Below, piece by piece: positions 18,333 to 27,115 of a stretch of DNA of 64,000 bases. Position 1 is the first letter of the stretch. Every line of letters starts with the position of its first letter. Source of the DNA: Bacteroides sp. (GTDB lineage: Bacteria > Bacteroidota > Bacteroidia > Bacteroidales > Bacteroidaceae); assembly GCF_028690125.1 (NCBI RefSeq), contig NZ_JAQVBV010000017.1, forward strand, positions 45,601 to 109,600. The letters are read 5' to 3'. Below the pieces are notes generated by a model. The model saw only the letters and a list, made by a program, of their open reading frames with translations. It made no database searches and had not been told where the DNA came from. A program made the translations under genes and the position numbers.

Positions 18333-20555
18333 TTATTTTTTAAAGAATTTTCCACTTTCTATATTGTTGAAAACATAGACATTGTTTTTGCCAGAGACTG
18401 CAACGGTGAGTTCTGTATTCCCGTAAATATCTGTTGTTTCAATAATCGAGACGGATGTTCCGAATCTGGTACCTTCTTTAAGGCTCTCCGGCTGGATTTT
18501 ACCTAAATATGTCCATGTGTATTTATTACATACCCAGATGTATATAGCTCCTTTACTGTTGTTCGCTCCAGGTGCTCCTATAATAGCAGACCCTGATTTG
18601 CCAGTTCCTGTCATGTGCGCAGCGAAGCCAAATTGATCGCTTGTATTATCTACATCTACAGGTTTTTCTAGCTTCTGAATTGTGAAATCTTCCAAATCTA
18701 TGACCTTAACCGTATTTTCGGACTGGCAAAATAGATATTCTTTACTTAGCGCAATAATAGGATCTGTTATATCATCTGTAGGATTAAGAGGGCGATAGAT
18801 ATCGTATCCTATATCATAAATCGTGGTTTTACCTAAGTGTTGAGTGACTAGTTTTGTATCGAATGCTAAAATATTCTTAGTAGATTGTACCGTCGTAGCT
18901 GCCTCTAAAGGCGTACCCCAGGAATCTATATTAAGCAAAGATGTTGTCTTTAACCACCCTTGTTGATCCCAAACTCCGGGAGCAGAAGCAAAGAACTTGG
19001 TTGTATTTCCTACTTCTGCAAGAGCAACTGAAGTGCCAAATTCGTTGTTCTCACTGTTGTCTGTTTTTTCGACAGTGGGTGTCCATTTGTCGTTTTTATG
19101 CTGAAATAGAAATACAGTTCCGGTCTTATTCTTATCAAGTGGAGCACCTACTAATACTGATTCTTTTCCCACACTTATGGATGAACCGAAACTTAAACAG
19201 TCATTAGAACTAATTAATTCCCTTAAATCTCCAGTTTTAATCCAATTTATTCCTGCATATGAATAAGTATAACAAACTCCTTTACCATTATTAACCCATG
19301 GTGCTGCAATAAATAAATCGGTACTTAGACCACTTATATTTTTATTAAGTTTCACATTATAACCATCTGCATTCTTATCCCGTGTATAAAACAATTCATT
19401 CTGATCTCTATCATTCAATATTAGCGAATACGTATTCTTTGTCCCTGCTGTAAAATTACTATTGCTTTTTGCTCGGTAGGTATAAGCGTTACTTCCCATG
19501 GATACATAAAAAAGCTCTTCATCCATAATGAATGTTTGTGCCGGAATCAATGCTCGATACACGCGGGTAATGTATTTATCCGTGCCACCTATTGACTCAT
19601 ACGGTACACTTTCCTCTTGCTGTACCAATCTCATTTTTATATTTTGGGGTTTACCTTCGGTACTTGGATCGGCATTACCGCCATAATGCAATTCAGTCTT
19701 CGCGTCAAGTAGTTGCACTTCCATTATTTTATCTATATCGGTCAGATACGGATTGTCTGCTGTAATAGTTAGTTCTACCAATGCCATAGCATGGTTGAAG
19801 TTGAGTATCACCGGGCCTTCTTCTTTTCCTTCTTTACCGGAATCCGCACAAAGTAAGTCACTTTTCATAAAGGTACTTTTTTTGAGGTCTCCCCGGTCAT
19901 CCGAAGGTATAGCATTCCATCGTTGATTACTCTGCACTGTGAACACAAAACGGTGGTTGGCGTCAATCTCTAGATCTTCTGTTTTTGTGTAAGGATAATA
20001 GGCATAAATGTCTACTTTTACTCCGTCTCCGGGATATAAAATACGGTTCTGTTGTTGCTCATCGACAGTGGTTCCGGCAGGAATAAATCCCGCTTTCGAT
20101 GGATCCGAATCGGCATGATACTTCCACTTCACGTTGTGCGCATAATTCTCGCGATCGCTAGGATAGGCCTGTGTGTTGGGATCGGTACGTTCGACAACGA
20201 AGATACCTATTTCATCGCCCTCTTCGAAGGCAGTATATCCGCTAATATTTTCTACCTCTCCATTACCTGGGATTCCTACCGTTGCTCCGCTTACGGCATC
20301 TAAATCTTCATTGCCTCCTATTATTGCCCGTGTCTGTGTAGGATTCAGATTATCGACGGTTATGCCAAATCGCATTTCGTTGTCGGCAAAGGTATAATCA
20401 CCGATGGTACGGGGAGCCAGGGGAGTATCGGTAGAGGCGATGTCGTCCAGAAAACCGATACCTAAGCGGTCGTCCTGACAAGCTGCTAGGCAGGCTAGCA
20501 ATAATATCAGGAGCGATAAGTAGAGGTTACGTAGTCTATGTATCATTTCTTTCAT
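18333..20555 (-). CDS. Fimbrillin fused to FG-GAP (integrin alpha-like) beta-propeller
   Basis: This 740-residue lipoprotein has lipobox LAAC (Cys26). Residues about 50-380 are a fimbrillin (AFEEGDEIGIFVVERT, VDIYAYYPYT, MKSDLLCADSG, LNFNHAMALVELTI, ALIPAQT). Residues about 400-740 carry FG-GAP motifs at about 456-471 (FGSS...VLVGAP), 506-527 (FGTS...SAPG), 642-663 (FGFA...IIGAPG) and 698-722 (FGTSVS). Between them are strands such as GTVFLFQ, GAIYIW and NVYVFN, typical of integrin-alpha-like propeller blades. Such propellers bind ligands or cations at the cell surface. Being the third gene, before all other fimbrillins, it could be the tip adhesin; that is inference. Confidence 0.85.
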   Translation of the reverse strand: MKEMIHRLRNLYLSLLILLLACLAACQDDRLGIGFLDDIASTDTPLAPRTIGDYTFADNEMRFGITVDNLNPTQTRAIIGGNEDLDAVSGATVGIPGNGEVENISGYTAFEEGDEIGIFVVERTDPNTQAYPSDRENYAHNVKWKYHADSDPSKAGFIPAGTTVDEQQQNRILYPGDGVKVDIYAYYPYTKTEDLEIDANHRFVFTVQSNQRWNAIPSDDRGDLKKSTFMKSDLLCADSGKEGKEEGPVILNFNHAMALVELTITADNPYLTDIDKIMEVQLLDAKTELHYGGNADPSTEGKPQNIKMRLVQQEESVPYESIGGTDKYITRVYRALIPAQTFIMDEELFYVSMGSNAYTYRAKSNSNFTAGTKNTYSLILNDRDQNELFYTRDKNADGYNVKLNKNISGLSTDLFIAAPWVNNGKGVCYTYSYAGINWIKTGDLRELISSNDCLSFGSSISVGKESVLVGAPLDKNKTGTVFLFQHKNDKWTPTVEKTDNSENNEFGTSVALAEVGNTTKFFASAPGVWDQQGWLKTTSLLNIDSWGTPLEAATTVQSTKNILAFDTKLVTQHLGKTTIYDIGYDIYRPLNPTDDITDPIIALSKEYLFCQSENTVKVIDLEDFTIQKLEKPVDVDNTSDQFGFAAHMTGTGKSGSAIIGAPGANNSKGAIYIWVCNKYTWTYLGKIQPESLKEGTRFGTSVSIIETTDIYGNTELTVAVSGKNNVYVFNNIESGKFFKK

Positions 20556-20558
20556 TCA

Positions 20559-21464
20559 TTAATGGTTTCTGGTAGGTTCTATTTCGCCCATATCTATGAT
20601 TTCCCATTTCACAATACCGGCATCGAATCCTCCCGCTTGTTGGTGGATAGATAGGGTACATTCCAGAGTGATCGGTTGGGATTTTTGACTGTTGGCATCC
20701 TTTAAAGCATCGGACATATTATAGGTCAGTTTCTGGCTGCTTCCGTCGGTGTAAACGATGGAAAGTGAGAGTGATTGCCCGACTTCGGGCACGGTGCCCA
20801 ATAACAGGAAAGAGACTTCATGTCCGGTAGTAAAAGAGAAACAATTGTAGCAGCAATCTCCGGGTAGCGATGAATGATTCATTCCAGAAGCAAGGTCTAC
20901 GCAAGAGGCTACTCCGGCTATCTCTCCGCTAAGGCTATGGATGTATTCCAAACCTGTGCCTTTGATACGTATACTGATCGGTATTACGTGTTGTATGACG
21001 GGTAACGTGCGAACGGTAGTTTCGCCGGGCTTCACCACCAGTTGCTCCGCGCTTGCCCCAAAATACCAAGAGGCTGAAGGCAGTTCGTTTTCGGTAGTGG
21101 AATTAGTGGCATTCAGGGGTTGCAGATTAACGCAAGCCGACGTATATGAATTACTTTCGGCTATAAACATCCCCGGCTCTGTGCTTTGAATGGCCAGCAC
21201 CCGGTAATTTCCAGCAGGTAATTCGCCCTCGAATCCGGCAGCAGACGCAGCACGGGTGAAGTCGGCGCCTCCATCTTCGGGATAGAAATGCAGTTCCAAT
21301 TCTTTGGGGAGAACTGCCCCCGGAGTGGTGTGTTGCCAGTCGAAAGTGATTCCTACTGTACCTTCTGATGCCATCCTTATTGGTTCGTACATCGGACTGG
21401 GTACACATCCATGCAGGATGAGCATTGCGAATAGGCAGACTATATAATAGAAAATCGTTTTCAT
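20559..21464 (-). CDS. DUF5119-like / FimB-Mfa2-like anchor lipoprotein of operon 2
   Basis: The start is set at ATG 21464 because it opens a lipoprotein signal (MKTIFYYIVCLFAMLILHGC, Cys20). The longer open frame to 21614 only adds unlikely residues inside the upstream gene. The 301-residue product has TVGITFDWQHTTPG, ELELHFYPEDGG and LPAGNYRVLAIQS, matching the layout of the operon 1 paralogue at 5355-6401. The gene is 13 bp downstream of the DUF3575-like gene and 3 bp upstream of the FG-GAP fimbrillin. The anchor role is inferred from family and position. Confidence 0.75.
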   Translation of the reverse strand: MKTIFYYIVCLFAMLILHGCVPSPMYEPIRMASEGTVGITFDWQHTTPGAVLPKELELHFYPEDGGADFTRAASAAGFEGELPAGNYRVLAIQSTEPGMFIAESNSYTSACVNLQPLNATNSTTENELPSASWYFGASAEQLVVKPGETTVRTLPVIQHVIPISIRIKGTGLEYIHSLSGEIAGVASCVDLASGMNHSSLPGDCCYNCFSFTTGHEVSFLLLGTVPEVGQSLSLSIVYTDGSSQKLTYNMSDALKDANSQKSQPITLECTLSIHQQAGGFDAGIVKWEIIDMGEIEPTRNH

Positions 21465-21477
21465 ACGAATGTTTGAG

Positions 21478-22698
21478 TTATTGATTGAATTTCCAAACGA
21501 GTGAAACACGTACTTTGGTGAGCCCGAAATGGTTGCCGTTGTCGGTACGGATTCGGATATCCCTGTCTGTCTGGTAGCGATAGATGTGATAATGATCGCC
21601 GGTATAGCCTGCACAGATGCCTAAGTCGAGGCTAAGGCGATGATTCAAAGGCAGGAGATACCCTCCGGAAAGACCGGCACCAAAGAAATGTCCCTGACGA
21701 CCGTCACTACCGGTTAGATGACGGTTGTATTGACCTTCTGCAAGGTATAGTCCCATGTACCAGAAACGGGTTCCCGTATTGTTGGCGGCAAAGTGATAGC
21801 GCACTTCAGGCCAGAGACTGCGGTAGCGGTAACGTCGTTGCCCGTCTTTCCAGTTCCAGTGCGTCCATCCGGCTTCAAAAAGAGCAGACCATCGTTTTGC
21901 AAAGGGAATTTCGATTCCTCCATTGACTGAAAGCGTAGCCCAACTAAGCAGGTTTGCACGGAGGTTGAAAGGGAACGGACGGCTTTTTACAACAGTCGGC
22001 ATAAGCTCCTGAGAGATGGGTGTGATAACGTCTGTAGTGGTTACAGGAAGTGTACAGGTATCAGTAGAAACAGGAGTCGCCTGTGGCTGAGGTAATGTTT
22101 CTGCGGGAGCCTCTTTGATATACCATTTTATATATACGGTTGCGTTTCGTAAGTAAGGTAGGATATGATTTACGAGATAGCTATAAGCTTTTTCTTCACC
22201 AATTCGTTTCAGTTCCTCTTTCTTACTGTTGAGAGACAAAGATGTGTTATTTAGTAATGCCAATACCTGTGCGCGTGCGGGTACGGCAGTATCAGCAATG
22301 ACAGCTTCCATGAGTCCTTCCCAGTTTTCTACTTTTTGACAAAAGTGAATTGGGCAGCGGTTCACAGCGGGGAATTGGGCCAACAAATACTTTTTTATCG
22401 TTTCACTACGGTTTTTACTCAGATTAAAGTTTGTACCGTAAGGGCCATCAGGTGAAGCTGTAGTCTCAATTTTTATGCTGTCAATCCAAATGCAGGAGTC
22501 ATTGATCAACTGATGCAGACGGGTTCGAATAGCTTCCAGTTTCTCTTTATTATCAAGGTAAGTACTGTCTATCTTTGAACTGTTTATTCGGAACGAGAGG
22601 ATTATTTCATCGCTGACAGATACGCTGTCTTTCACTTCACCGTGAATAGGTAAAGCAAGCAAGAGATAGCAAGTGCATAAAAAAGCGATTCGTTTCAT
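21478..22698 (-). CDS. OmpA-like / DUF3575 outer membrane protein, first gene of operon 2
   Basis: This 406-residue protein has a cleavable signal (ALPIHGEV). An OmpA-like segment follows (ILSFRINSSKIDSTYLDN, then TNFNLSKNRSETIKKYL), then a linker rich in Pro/Thr around residues 205-240. A DUF3575-type barrel (FNLRANLLSWATLSVNGGIEIP to KVRVSLVWKFN) completes it. It corresponds to 6398-7648 of operon 1 in order, length and motifs. The ATG lies 22 bp from the TATATTTG -7 box at 22721-22728. It is probably an outer membrane component serving the pilus; no direct proof. Confidence 0.82.
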   Translation of the reverse strand: MKRIAFLCTCYLLLALPIHGEVKDSVSVSDEIILSFRINSSKIDSTYLDNKEKLEAIRTRLHQLINDSCIWIDSIKIETTASPDGPYGTNFNLSKNRSETIKKYLLAQFPAVNRCPIHFCQKVENWEGLMEAVIADTAVPARAQVLALLNNTSLSLNSKKEELKRIGEEKAYSYLVNHILPYLRNATVYIKWYIKEAPAETLPQPQATPVSTDTCTLPVTTTDVITPISQELMPTVVKSRPFPFNLRANLLSWATLSVNGGIEIPFAKRWSALFEAGWTHWNWKDGQRRYRYRSLWPEVRYHFAANNTGTRFWYMGLYLAEGQYNRHLTGSDGRQGHFFGAGLSGGYLLPLNHRLSLDLGICAGYTGDHYHIYRYQTDRDIRIRTDNGNHFGLTKVRVSLVWKFNQ

Positions 22699-22720
22699 TT
22701 CATTTGTTTATTTTCTGATG

Positions 22721-22728
22721 CAAATATA
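22721..22728 (-). promoter_or_regulatory. Operon 2 promoter, -7 box
   Basis: The minus strand reads TATATTTG, matching TAnnTTTG, 22 bp before the ATG of the DUF3575-like gene. No good -33 TTTG is present at the usual 19-21 bp spacing, which would fit a promoter that needs an activator. Confidence 0.7.
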
Positions 22729-22826
22729 GCTTCAGATAAAACTAACCGCTTCTTGAAAAAAATATTTAGAATAAAAAAAATAACTGATTGATTATGAATG
22801 ATTTTTCTTGTGCTAAAATTGGCTTT

Positions 22827-22859
22827 TTTATGATTTGATAATGGGCTTTTTACGATTTG
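22827..22859. promoter_or_regulatory. Two direct repeats TTTAYGATTTG, 22 bp apart (copy B)
   Basis: TTTATGATTTG (22827-22837) and TTTACGATTTG (22849-22859) start 22 bp apart. A weaker third match (TTAGAGATTAG) begins 22 bp further on at 22871. The pair is conserved in copy A. This is a candidate binding site for the adjacent AraC-family regulator. Confidence 0.5.
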
Positions 22860-22968
22860 GAATTTTATTTTTAGAGATTAGGCTTTTGAAAGGGAGATTC
22901 TTAATGTCTTGATATGGCAAATGAGACTATTTGGGGCAGGAGTAAACGCCGTAATCACTAAAATGATA

Positions 22969-22985
22969 GCGATAATGGATATCGC
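22969..22985. promoter_or_regulatory. Conserved palindrome GCGATA-N5-TATCGC (copy B)
   Basis: A 6-bp perfect inverted repeat at the same relative position as the 7-bp version in copy A (8750-8768). Possible operator. Confidence 0.4.
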
Positions 22986-23087
22986 CTATGCATCGCAACC
23001 AAAGATAAAGATGACGGATAAAATGAGGCTTGGGTTGGTCTAAAAGAAACTACGGGAGCATTTCCGAGTGTAACTTGTTGAGTACGT

Positions 23088-24263
23088 TTAGCACAACTTT
23101 CGCCATTGCGAAGGTGGCATTTCATGTCTGGCATTGAAAGCTTGATAGAAAGTAGAAACAGATTGGAAACCGACCTGTTCGGAGATTTCAATCACGGTGG
23201 CGTCTGTTTCTTTGAGTAATTTTTCGGCTATATTGAGGCGGCTAGTGCTGACGTATTCGGGAAAGCTGACGCCTAGCTGTCGGTTGAAAAAGCGGCTAAG
23301 GTAGGTCTCGTTGGTAGAAAGTTCACGGGCAAGCATGCTGATGGATAAATTGGGATTGTGTAGAAGCTCCGGAGAGGTGAGACGCTCAATCACTCTCTTC
23401 TCTTCTTCGGGTGGAAAGAGGATGAAGGAGTCTTCCTGAGTAGGCGGTATTGTTTCTTCTACAGAAGATGTTGTTGCCGATGAATTCATAACCGGAGCTT
23501 GTTGGACTTCAGTAAGCTCGTGAATTTTGATAGGAGGAGCCAAGTAGAAATTTAACTTTCGTTTCAGCAAACGGTACGAAGGCAATTGCATGAAAATATA
23601 TCCGGCAAGAGCAGTGACTGCCAAATTGTAGATCAGTTTGGAGAATAGGAAAGGAGTAAGCATGGCTGCAACTGAAATCAGACAGAAACAAATGATATAT
23701 TTCATACTCTGCCGAATGCGTAAAGCTGCTTGTGTATGTTTGCCGCCTACTCCGTTCCGACCGAACAGGCGAGGCAGGTAGACGATTAGTTGAGCGACAA
23801 GAGAGAGGTAGCAACTGAATCGGAAAAATGTCCACCATGTATAATCATGATTGAGAAGTTCTTGCCAGGTGTAGATGAGTTTATCAGTCGTAGAGGTGGA
23901 AGGAGCGAATCCGATGTAGATCATCGCCAGTATACCCGGAAGAAGTAAGTGCTGTATCCATTTTCTGCGGGTAGGAGGTATATCGGTGATACAAAAGCGG
24001 TAGTATAGATAGAATAATGGTGTGATGAACGTGAAACCCCAACTATTAATGGTGGATACCAGAGCAATTCGCTCAAGTAGGAATACGCCTTCATACCACG
24101 CATTAAATGAAGTGATTATCCATAATGCCAGAACAATAAAGGTAAAAAGAAGCGTCTTTGCATCTTTATGATGTCGGAGGAGGCAGTACCCGCTGATGGT
24201 AAGCATAGTCCATGCAAGCAAAGAAGTGCAAATGACGAATATATGTAATACTAATAGTAACAT
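23088..24263 (-). CDS. Membrane-bound AraC-family transcriptional regulator
   Basis: This 391-residue protein has six or seven hydrophobic helices in the first 220 residues (MLLLVLHIFVICTSLLAWT, LLFTFIVLALWIITSF, FITPLFYLYYRF and others), then a polar linker. A C-terminal AraC helix-turn-helix domain (about 290-391) contains LSISMLARELSTNETYLSRF, FPEYVSTSRLNIAEKLL and VIEISEQVGFQSVSTFYQAF. ATG 24263 is chosen because the longer frame needs a TTG lying inside the TATATTTG box at 24288-24295. It probably senses something at the inner membrane and controls operon 2, whose control region begins about 80 bp beyond its stop codon. It is divergent from the TonB receptor gene. Confidence 0.85.
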   Translation of the reverse strand: MLLLVLHIFVICTSLLAWTMLTISGYCLLRHHKDAKTLLFTFIVLALWIITSFNAWYEGVFLLERIALVSTINSWGFTFITPLFYLYYRFCITDIPPTRRKWIQHLLLPGILAMIYIGFAPSTSTTDKLIYTWQELLNHDYTWWTFFRFSCYLSLVAQLIVYLPRLFGRNGVGGKHTQAALRIRQSMKYIICFCLISVAAMLTPFLFSKLIYNLAVTALAGYIFMQLPSYRLLKRKLNFYLAPPIKIHELTEVQQAPVMNSSATTSSVEETIPPTQEDSFILFPPEEEKRVIERLTSPELLHNPNLSISMLARELSTNETYLSRFFNRQLGVSFPEYVSTSRLNIAEKLLKETDATVIEISEQVGFQSVSTFYQAFNARHEMPPSQWRKLC

Positions 24264-24287
24264 GAAATGTTTCAAATAATTCGTATG

Positions 24288-24295
24288 CAAATATA
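24288..24295 (-). promoter_or_regulatory. -7 box of the AraC-family regulator gene
   Basis: Minus strand TATATTTG, 24 bp before ATG 24263. It settles the start codon of the regulator. Confidence 0.65.
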
Positions 24296-24377
24296 TACTT
24301 AAAAGGCTACAGAAAGGGAACTTTGCATCTTTTTTTTATTTCTTTAGCGGGTAATCTCTTAAATAAAATAGATTTTC

Positions 24378-24385
24378 TACCTTTG
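24378..24385 (+). promoter_or_regulatory. -7 box of the TonB receptor operon
   Basis: TACCTTTG, matching TAnnTTTG, lies 52 bp before the receptor ATG. The 174-bp gap therefore holds two divergent promoters. No convincing Fur-type palindrome was seen. Confidence 0.65.
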
Positions 24386-24437
24386 CCGTTAAAATAGCTA
24401 CCTTATTTTATAATTGCTTTATAGTTGATGTGTCTGT

Positions 24438-27077
24438 ATGCAAATAAACAGTATATTATGTTATAACTTTGTTCTGCTACTTTTATTCTTATTTCCACTT
24501 ATGGGATTCGGACAAAATAAGAAAGAAAATTCAGCGGATACTTTGCATACTGTCCGGTTGGAAGAAGTGGTAGTCGTTGCTACCCAACCGAATAGTCCCG
24601 GTACCAGTTCGATAATTGGTTCCGATGCTATTCGTCATATCCAGGCTGCCGATCTGTCCGACCTTATGCAATTACTTCCCGGTGTGCTTACACGCAACCC
24701 TAATCTTAATACTCCTTCTGCATTTACCATTCGGAGTGCCACCTCTTCTAATACGACTAATGCGCTGGGAACTGCTATAGTTGTGGATGGGTTACGGATG
24801 ACGAATAATGCCAATCTTCAACGGTACAGTTTTAGTGGCTCAGGCGCACCTTTCAATAGTTCGGCACTTTCCGGATTTGATGTGCGCCAACTTTCGCCGG
24901 CATCTGTCGAGTCGGTGGAGGTGATACGCGGTGTGCCTTCCGTCCGCTATGGCGACGTGACGAGCGGCATGGTGCTGGTCAAGTCGAAAGCTGGTGTACA
25001 GCCTTATACCGTAGGATTGCGGTTTACAACCACTGAAAAACTGGCCTCTATCGGTAAAGGGGTAACTCTTGGCGAGCGGGGTGGCACGTTGTATTGGGGA
25101 GCGGACTACGCTCTTTCGGCACAAGACCTTCGTATCCCCGAACAGGATTTTCAGCGGGTAGGGATACAGGCGGCTTATGCACAGGATTTGGGTACGGCTT
25201 CGCTACGGATCAATGCCCGTGGATATTGGGGGCAGGACAATAAGGAGAAGGGGGAGAATATGATGGATGGTGAATACCAGAAAAATATCGACCGGGGTAT
25301 GTCGCTTTCCGCAGGCGGACGATGGGAGGTGGGGAAACCGTGGCTCACGAGTCTGGAAGTTCAGACGGGGATGACTTACGGATTTCAACGGAACGAAGGG
25401 AGTACCTATTATTCGGGCACGCAACAGACAACGACTTATACACGCGAAGAGGGTGAGCACCAAGGTATCTTTATCGCGCCTAATTACTTCAGCCGGATTT
25501 CGGTGGAGGGCAAACCGATAAGTGCCAACGCATCGCTTACGGCAAACTGGCAGCATACCTTATATAATAATAAGGTGAACAATCATTTTATGCTGGGTAT
25601 GGAAGCGGGAACGGAAGGAAACCGGGGGGCGGGAATTGAGCTCGATCCTATATGTCCGCCGTTGGAAATGCTCGAAGTGCGCACCCGTTCATACAATGAC
25701 TTGCCGTTTATGAATCGTTATACCGCTTTTGCGGAGGATAAAATCATTCTGCGCACAGGCGGACAGATGCGTACCGAAATTCAGGCGGGAGTCCGGGTAG
25801 ACCGTTTGCAGACCGATGCCATCCGTCGGACAGCTGTAGATCCCCGCATCAATGTACGGCAGGTGTTGGTCGAAAATGAGGGGGATGATGCTTCTTTGTT
25901 GCGCCACCTCAGTGTCCGTGTGGGCTGGGGACGGATGCACAAGATGCCGCTGCTTGCCTATCTTTACCCCGACAAGGCTTATATAGACAAGAACAGCTTT
26001 ACTTATAATGATACGGAAAATGGAAACCGCCTGGCGGTGAAGCATACTTTTGCGACGGAGGGCACTTCGAATACTGATCTGCGTCTGCCCGTGAACCGGA
26101 AATTGGAACTGGGGGTGCATATACGGTTGGCAAGTGTGACTGCCGACGTGGTTTGGTTCAGCGAGCACCTGCGCGATGGATTTTGCACAGCCTTGCAAGC
26201 GGAACCGTTTACTTACCGCCGTTACGACTATCTGCAAGATAAAGGGGCAATTCCCGTGCTCACTCCGGATGGAGTGATGAACAACGGGCAACTCCTTTCA
26301 TACCATATGCTATCCACCTTTGCTGCTTATCAGCGTCCCGAAAATGGAGTCACGCAGCGTAAGCAAGGAGTTGAATATACACTCGATTTGGGTCGCTGGC
26401 AACCATTACGCACGTCAATGCTTATCAGTGGCGGGTGGCTGAAGGTGGAAGAAACAAATGCCGCCCTCTCTGCCTATCACCCCGCTGTGGAGGTTGGTGG
26501 TCAGCCTTATCCTTATGTGGGGCTGTACGAAGCCGCCACCGGAGTAGCGAACTTCCGTGTATGGGAACAGTTCAATACCCGCTTTCAGGCAATTACGCAA
26601 TTGCCCCGTATCGGACTAATAGCTTCGCTGACGTTACAAGCTGTGTGGACAGACCGCGTGCGGAGGGGAATGGAGAGCAACTACAACAATCCGGTGTATC
26701 TGACGGATGATGCCGGAAACCGAATAGAGGGTGACATTGTAACAGACATGGCGCATCGCAAGAAACTCAATCCGGTGTTCTACCTCGACGCTCAAGGCAA
26801 CCGACACGTCTTTACTTCCGATATGGCTGCCGACCCCCGCTTTGCAGACCTTGTGAGGGATGCCGGCACGACGACTTCTTTTCAGACTGACTCGTGGGGA
26901 CCGTATTTCTTGCTCAACCTGCGGGTGACAAAGGAGATAGGACGGCACGTGTCCGTAGCGTTCTGTGCCAATAATCTGACGCAATCGAAACCGAAACGAT
27001 ATACGAATAGCACACAACAGTATGCCATCCTCAATCCCGATTTGTATTACGGAGCGGAGGTGATGTTCCGATTTTAG
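24438..27077 (+). CDS. TonB-dependent outer membrane receptor
   Basis: This 879-residue protein has a signal peptide ending near MGFGQ. A TonB-box-like stretch (VRLEEVVVVATQ) follows, then a plug domain with LSDLMQLLPGVLTRNP, TAIVVDGLRM and SVESVEVIRGVPSVRYGDVTSGMVLV. A long beta-barrel ends in EVMFRF with terminal Phe. There is no N-terminal carboxypeptidase-like domain and no SusD partner, so it is not a SusC-type glycan porter. It looks instead like a receptor for an iron complex, heme, another metal chelate or a vitamin. It heads a run with a lipoprotein, an outer membrane protein and a ferredoxin. The substrate cannot be read from sequence. Confidence 0.9.
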   Translation: MQINSILCYNFVLLLLFLFPLMGFGQNKKENSADTLHTVRLEEVVVVATQPNSPGTSSIIGSDAIRHIQAADLSDLMQLLPGVLTRNPNLNTPSAFTIRSATSSNTTNALGTAIVVDGLRMTNNANLQRYSFSGSGAPFNSSALSGFDVRQLSPASVESVEVIRGVPSVRYGDVTSGMVLVKSKAGVQPYTVGLRFTTTEKLASIGKGVTLGERGGTLYWGADYALSAQDLRIPEQDFQRVGIQAAYAQDLGTASLRINARGYWGQDNKEKGENMMDGEYQKNIDRGMSLSAGGRWEVGKPWLTSLEVQTGMTYGFQRNEGSTYYSGTQQTTTYTREEGEHQGIFIAPNYFSRISVEGKPISANASLTANWQHTLYNNKVNNHFMLGMEAGTEGNRGAGIELDPICPPLEMLEVRTRSYNDLPFMNRYTAFAEDKIILRTGGQMRTEIQAGVRVDRLQTDAIRRTAVDPRINVRQVLVENEGDDASLLRHLSVRVGWGRMHKMPLLAYLYPDKAYIDKNSFTYNDTENGNRLAVKHTFATEGTSNTDLRLPVNRKLELGVHIRLASVTADVVWFSEHLRDGFCTALQAEPFTYRRYDYLQDKGAIPVLTPDGVMNNGQLLSYHMLSTFAAYQRPENGVTQRKQGVEYTLDLGRWQPLRTSMLISGGWLKVEETNAALSAYHPAVEVGGQPYPYVGLYEAATGVANFRVWEQFNTRFQAITQLPRIGLIASLTLQAVWTDRVRRGMESNYNNPVYLTDDAGNRIEGDIVTDMAHRKKLNPVFYLDAQGNRHVFTSDMAADPRFADLVRDAGTTTSFQTDSWGPYFLLNLRVTKEIGRHVSVAFCANNLTQSKPKRYTNSTQQYAILNPDLYYGAEVMFRF

Positions 27078-27115
27078 CAATAATGAATAATAATCAACAA
27101 AACTGATAACAAACA

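Larger units (their letters stand above)
22719..23010. repeat. Duplicated fimbrial upstream region, copy B (operon 2 control region)
   Basis: This is the partner of 8512-8791. It fills most of the 389 bp between operon 2 and the 3' end of the regulator gene, and holds the promoter box, the TTTAYGATTTG pair and the GCGATA-N5-TATCGC palindrome. Nothing else was seen in this gap. Confidence 0.9.

Noticed and set aside
25689..26291. 200-codon minus-strand ORF inside the TonB receptor gene
   Set aside because: Shadow frame of a well-supported receptor; no family features.
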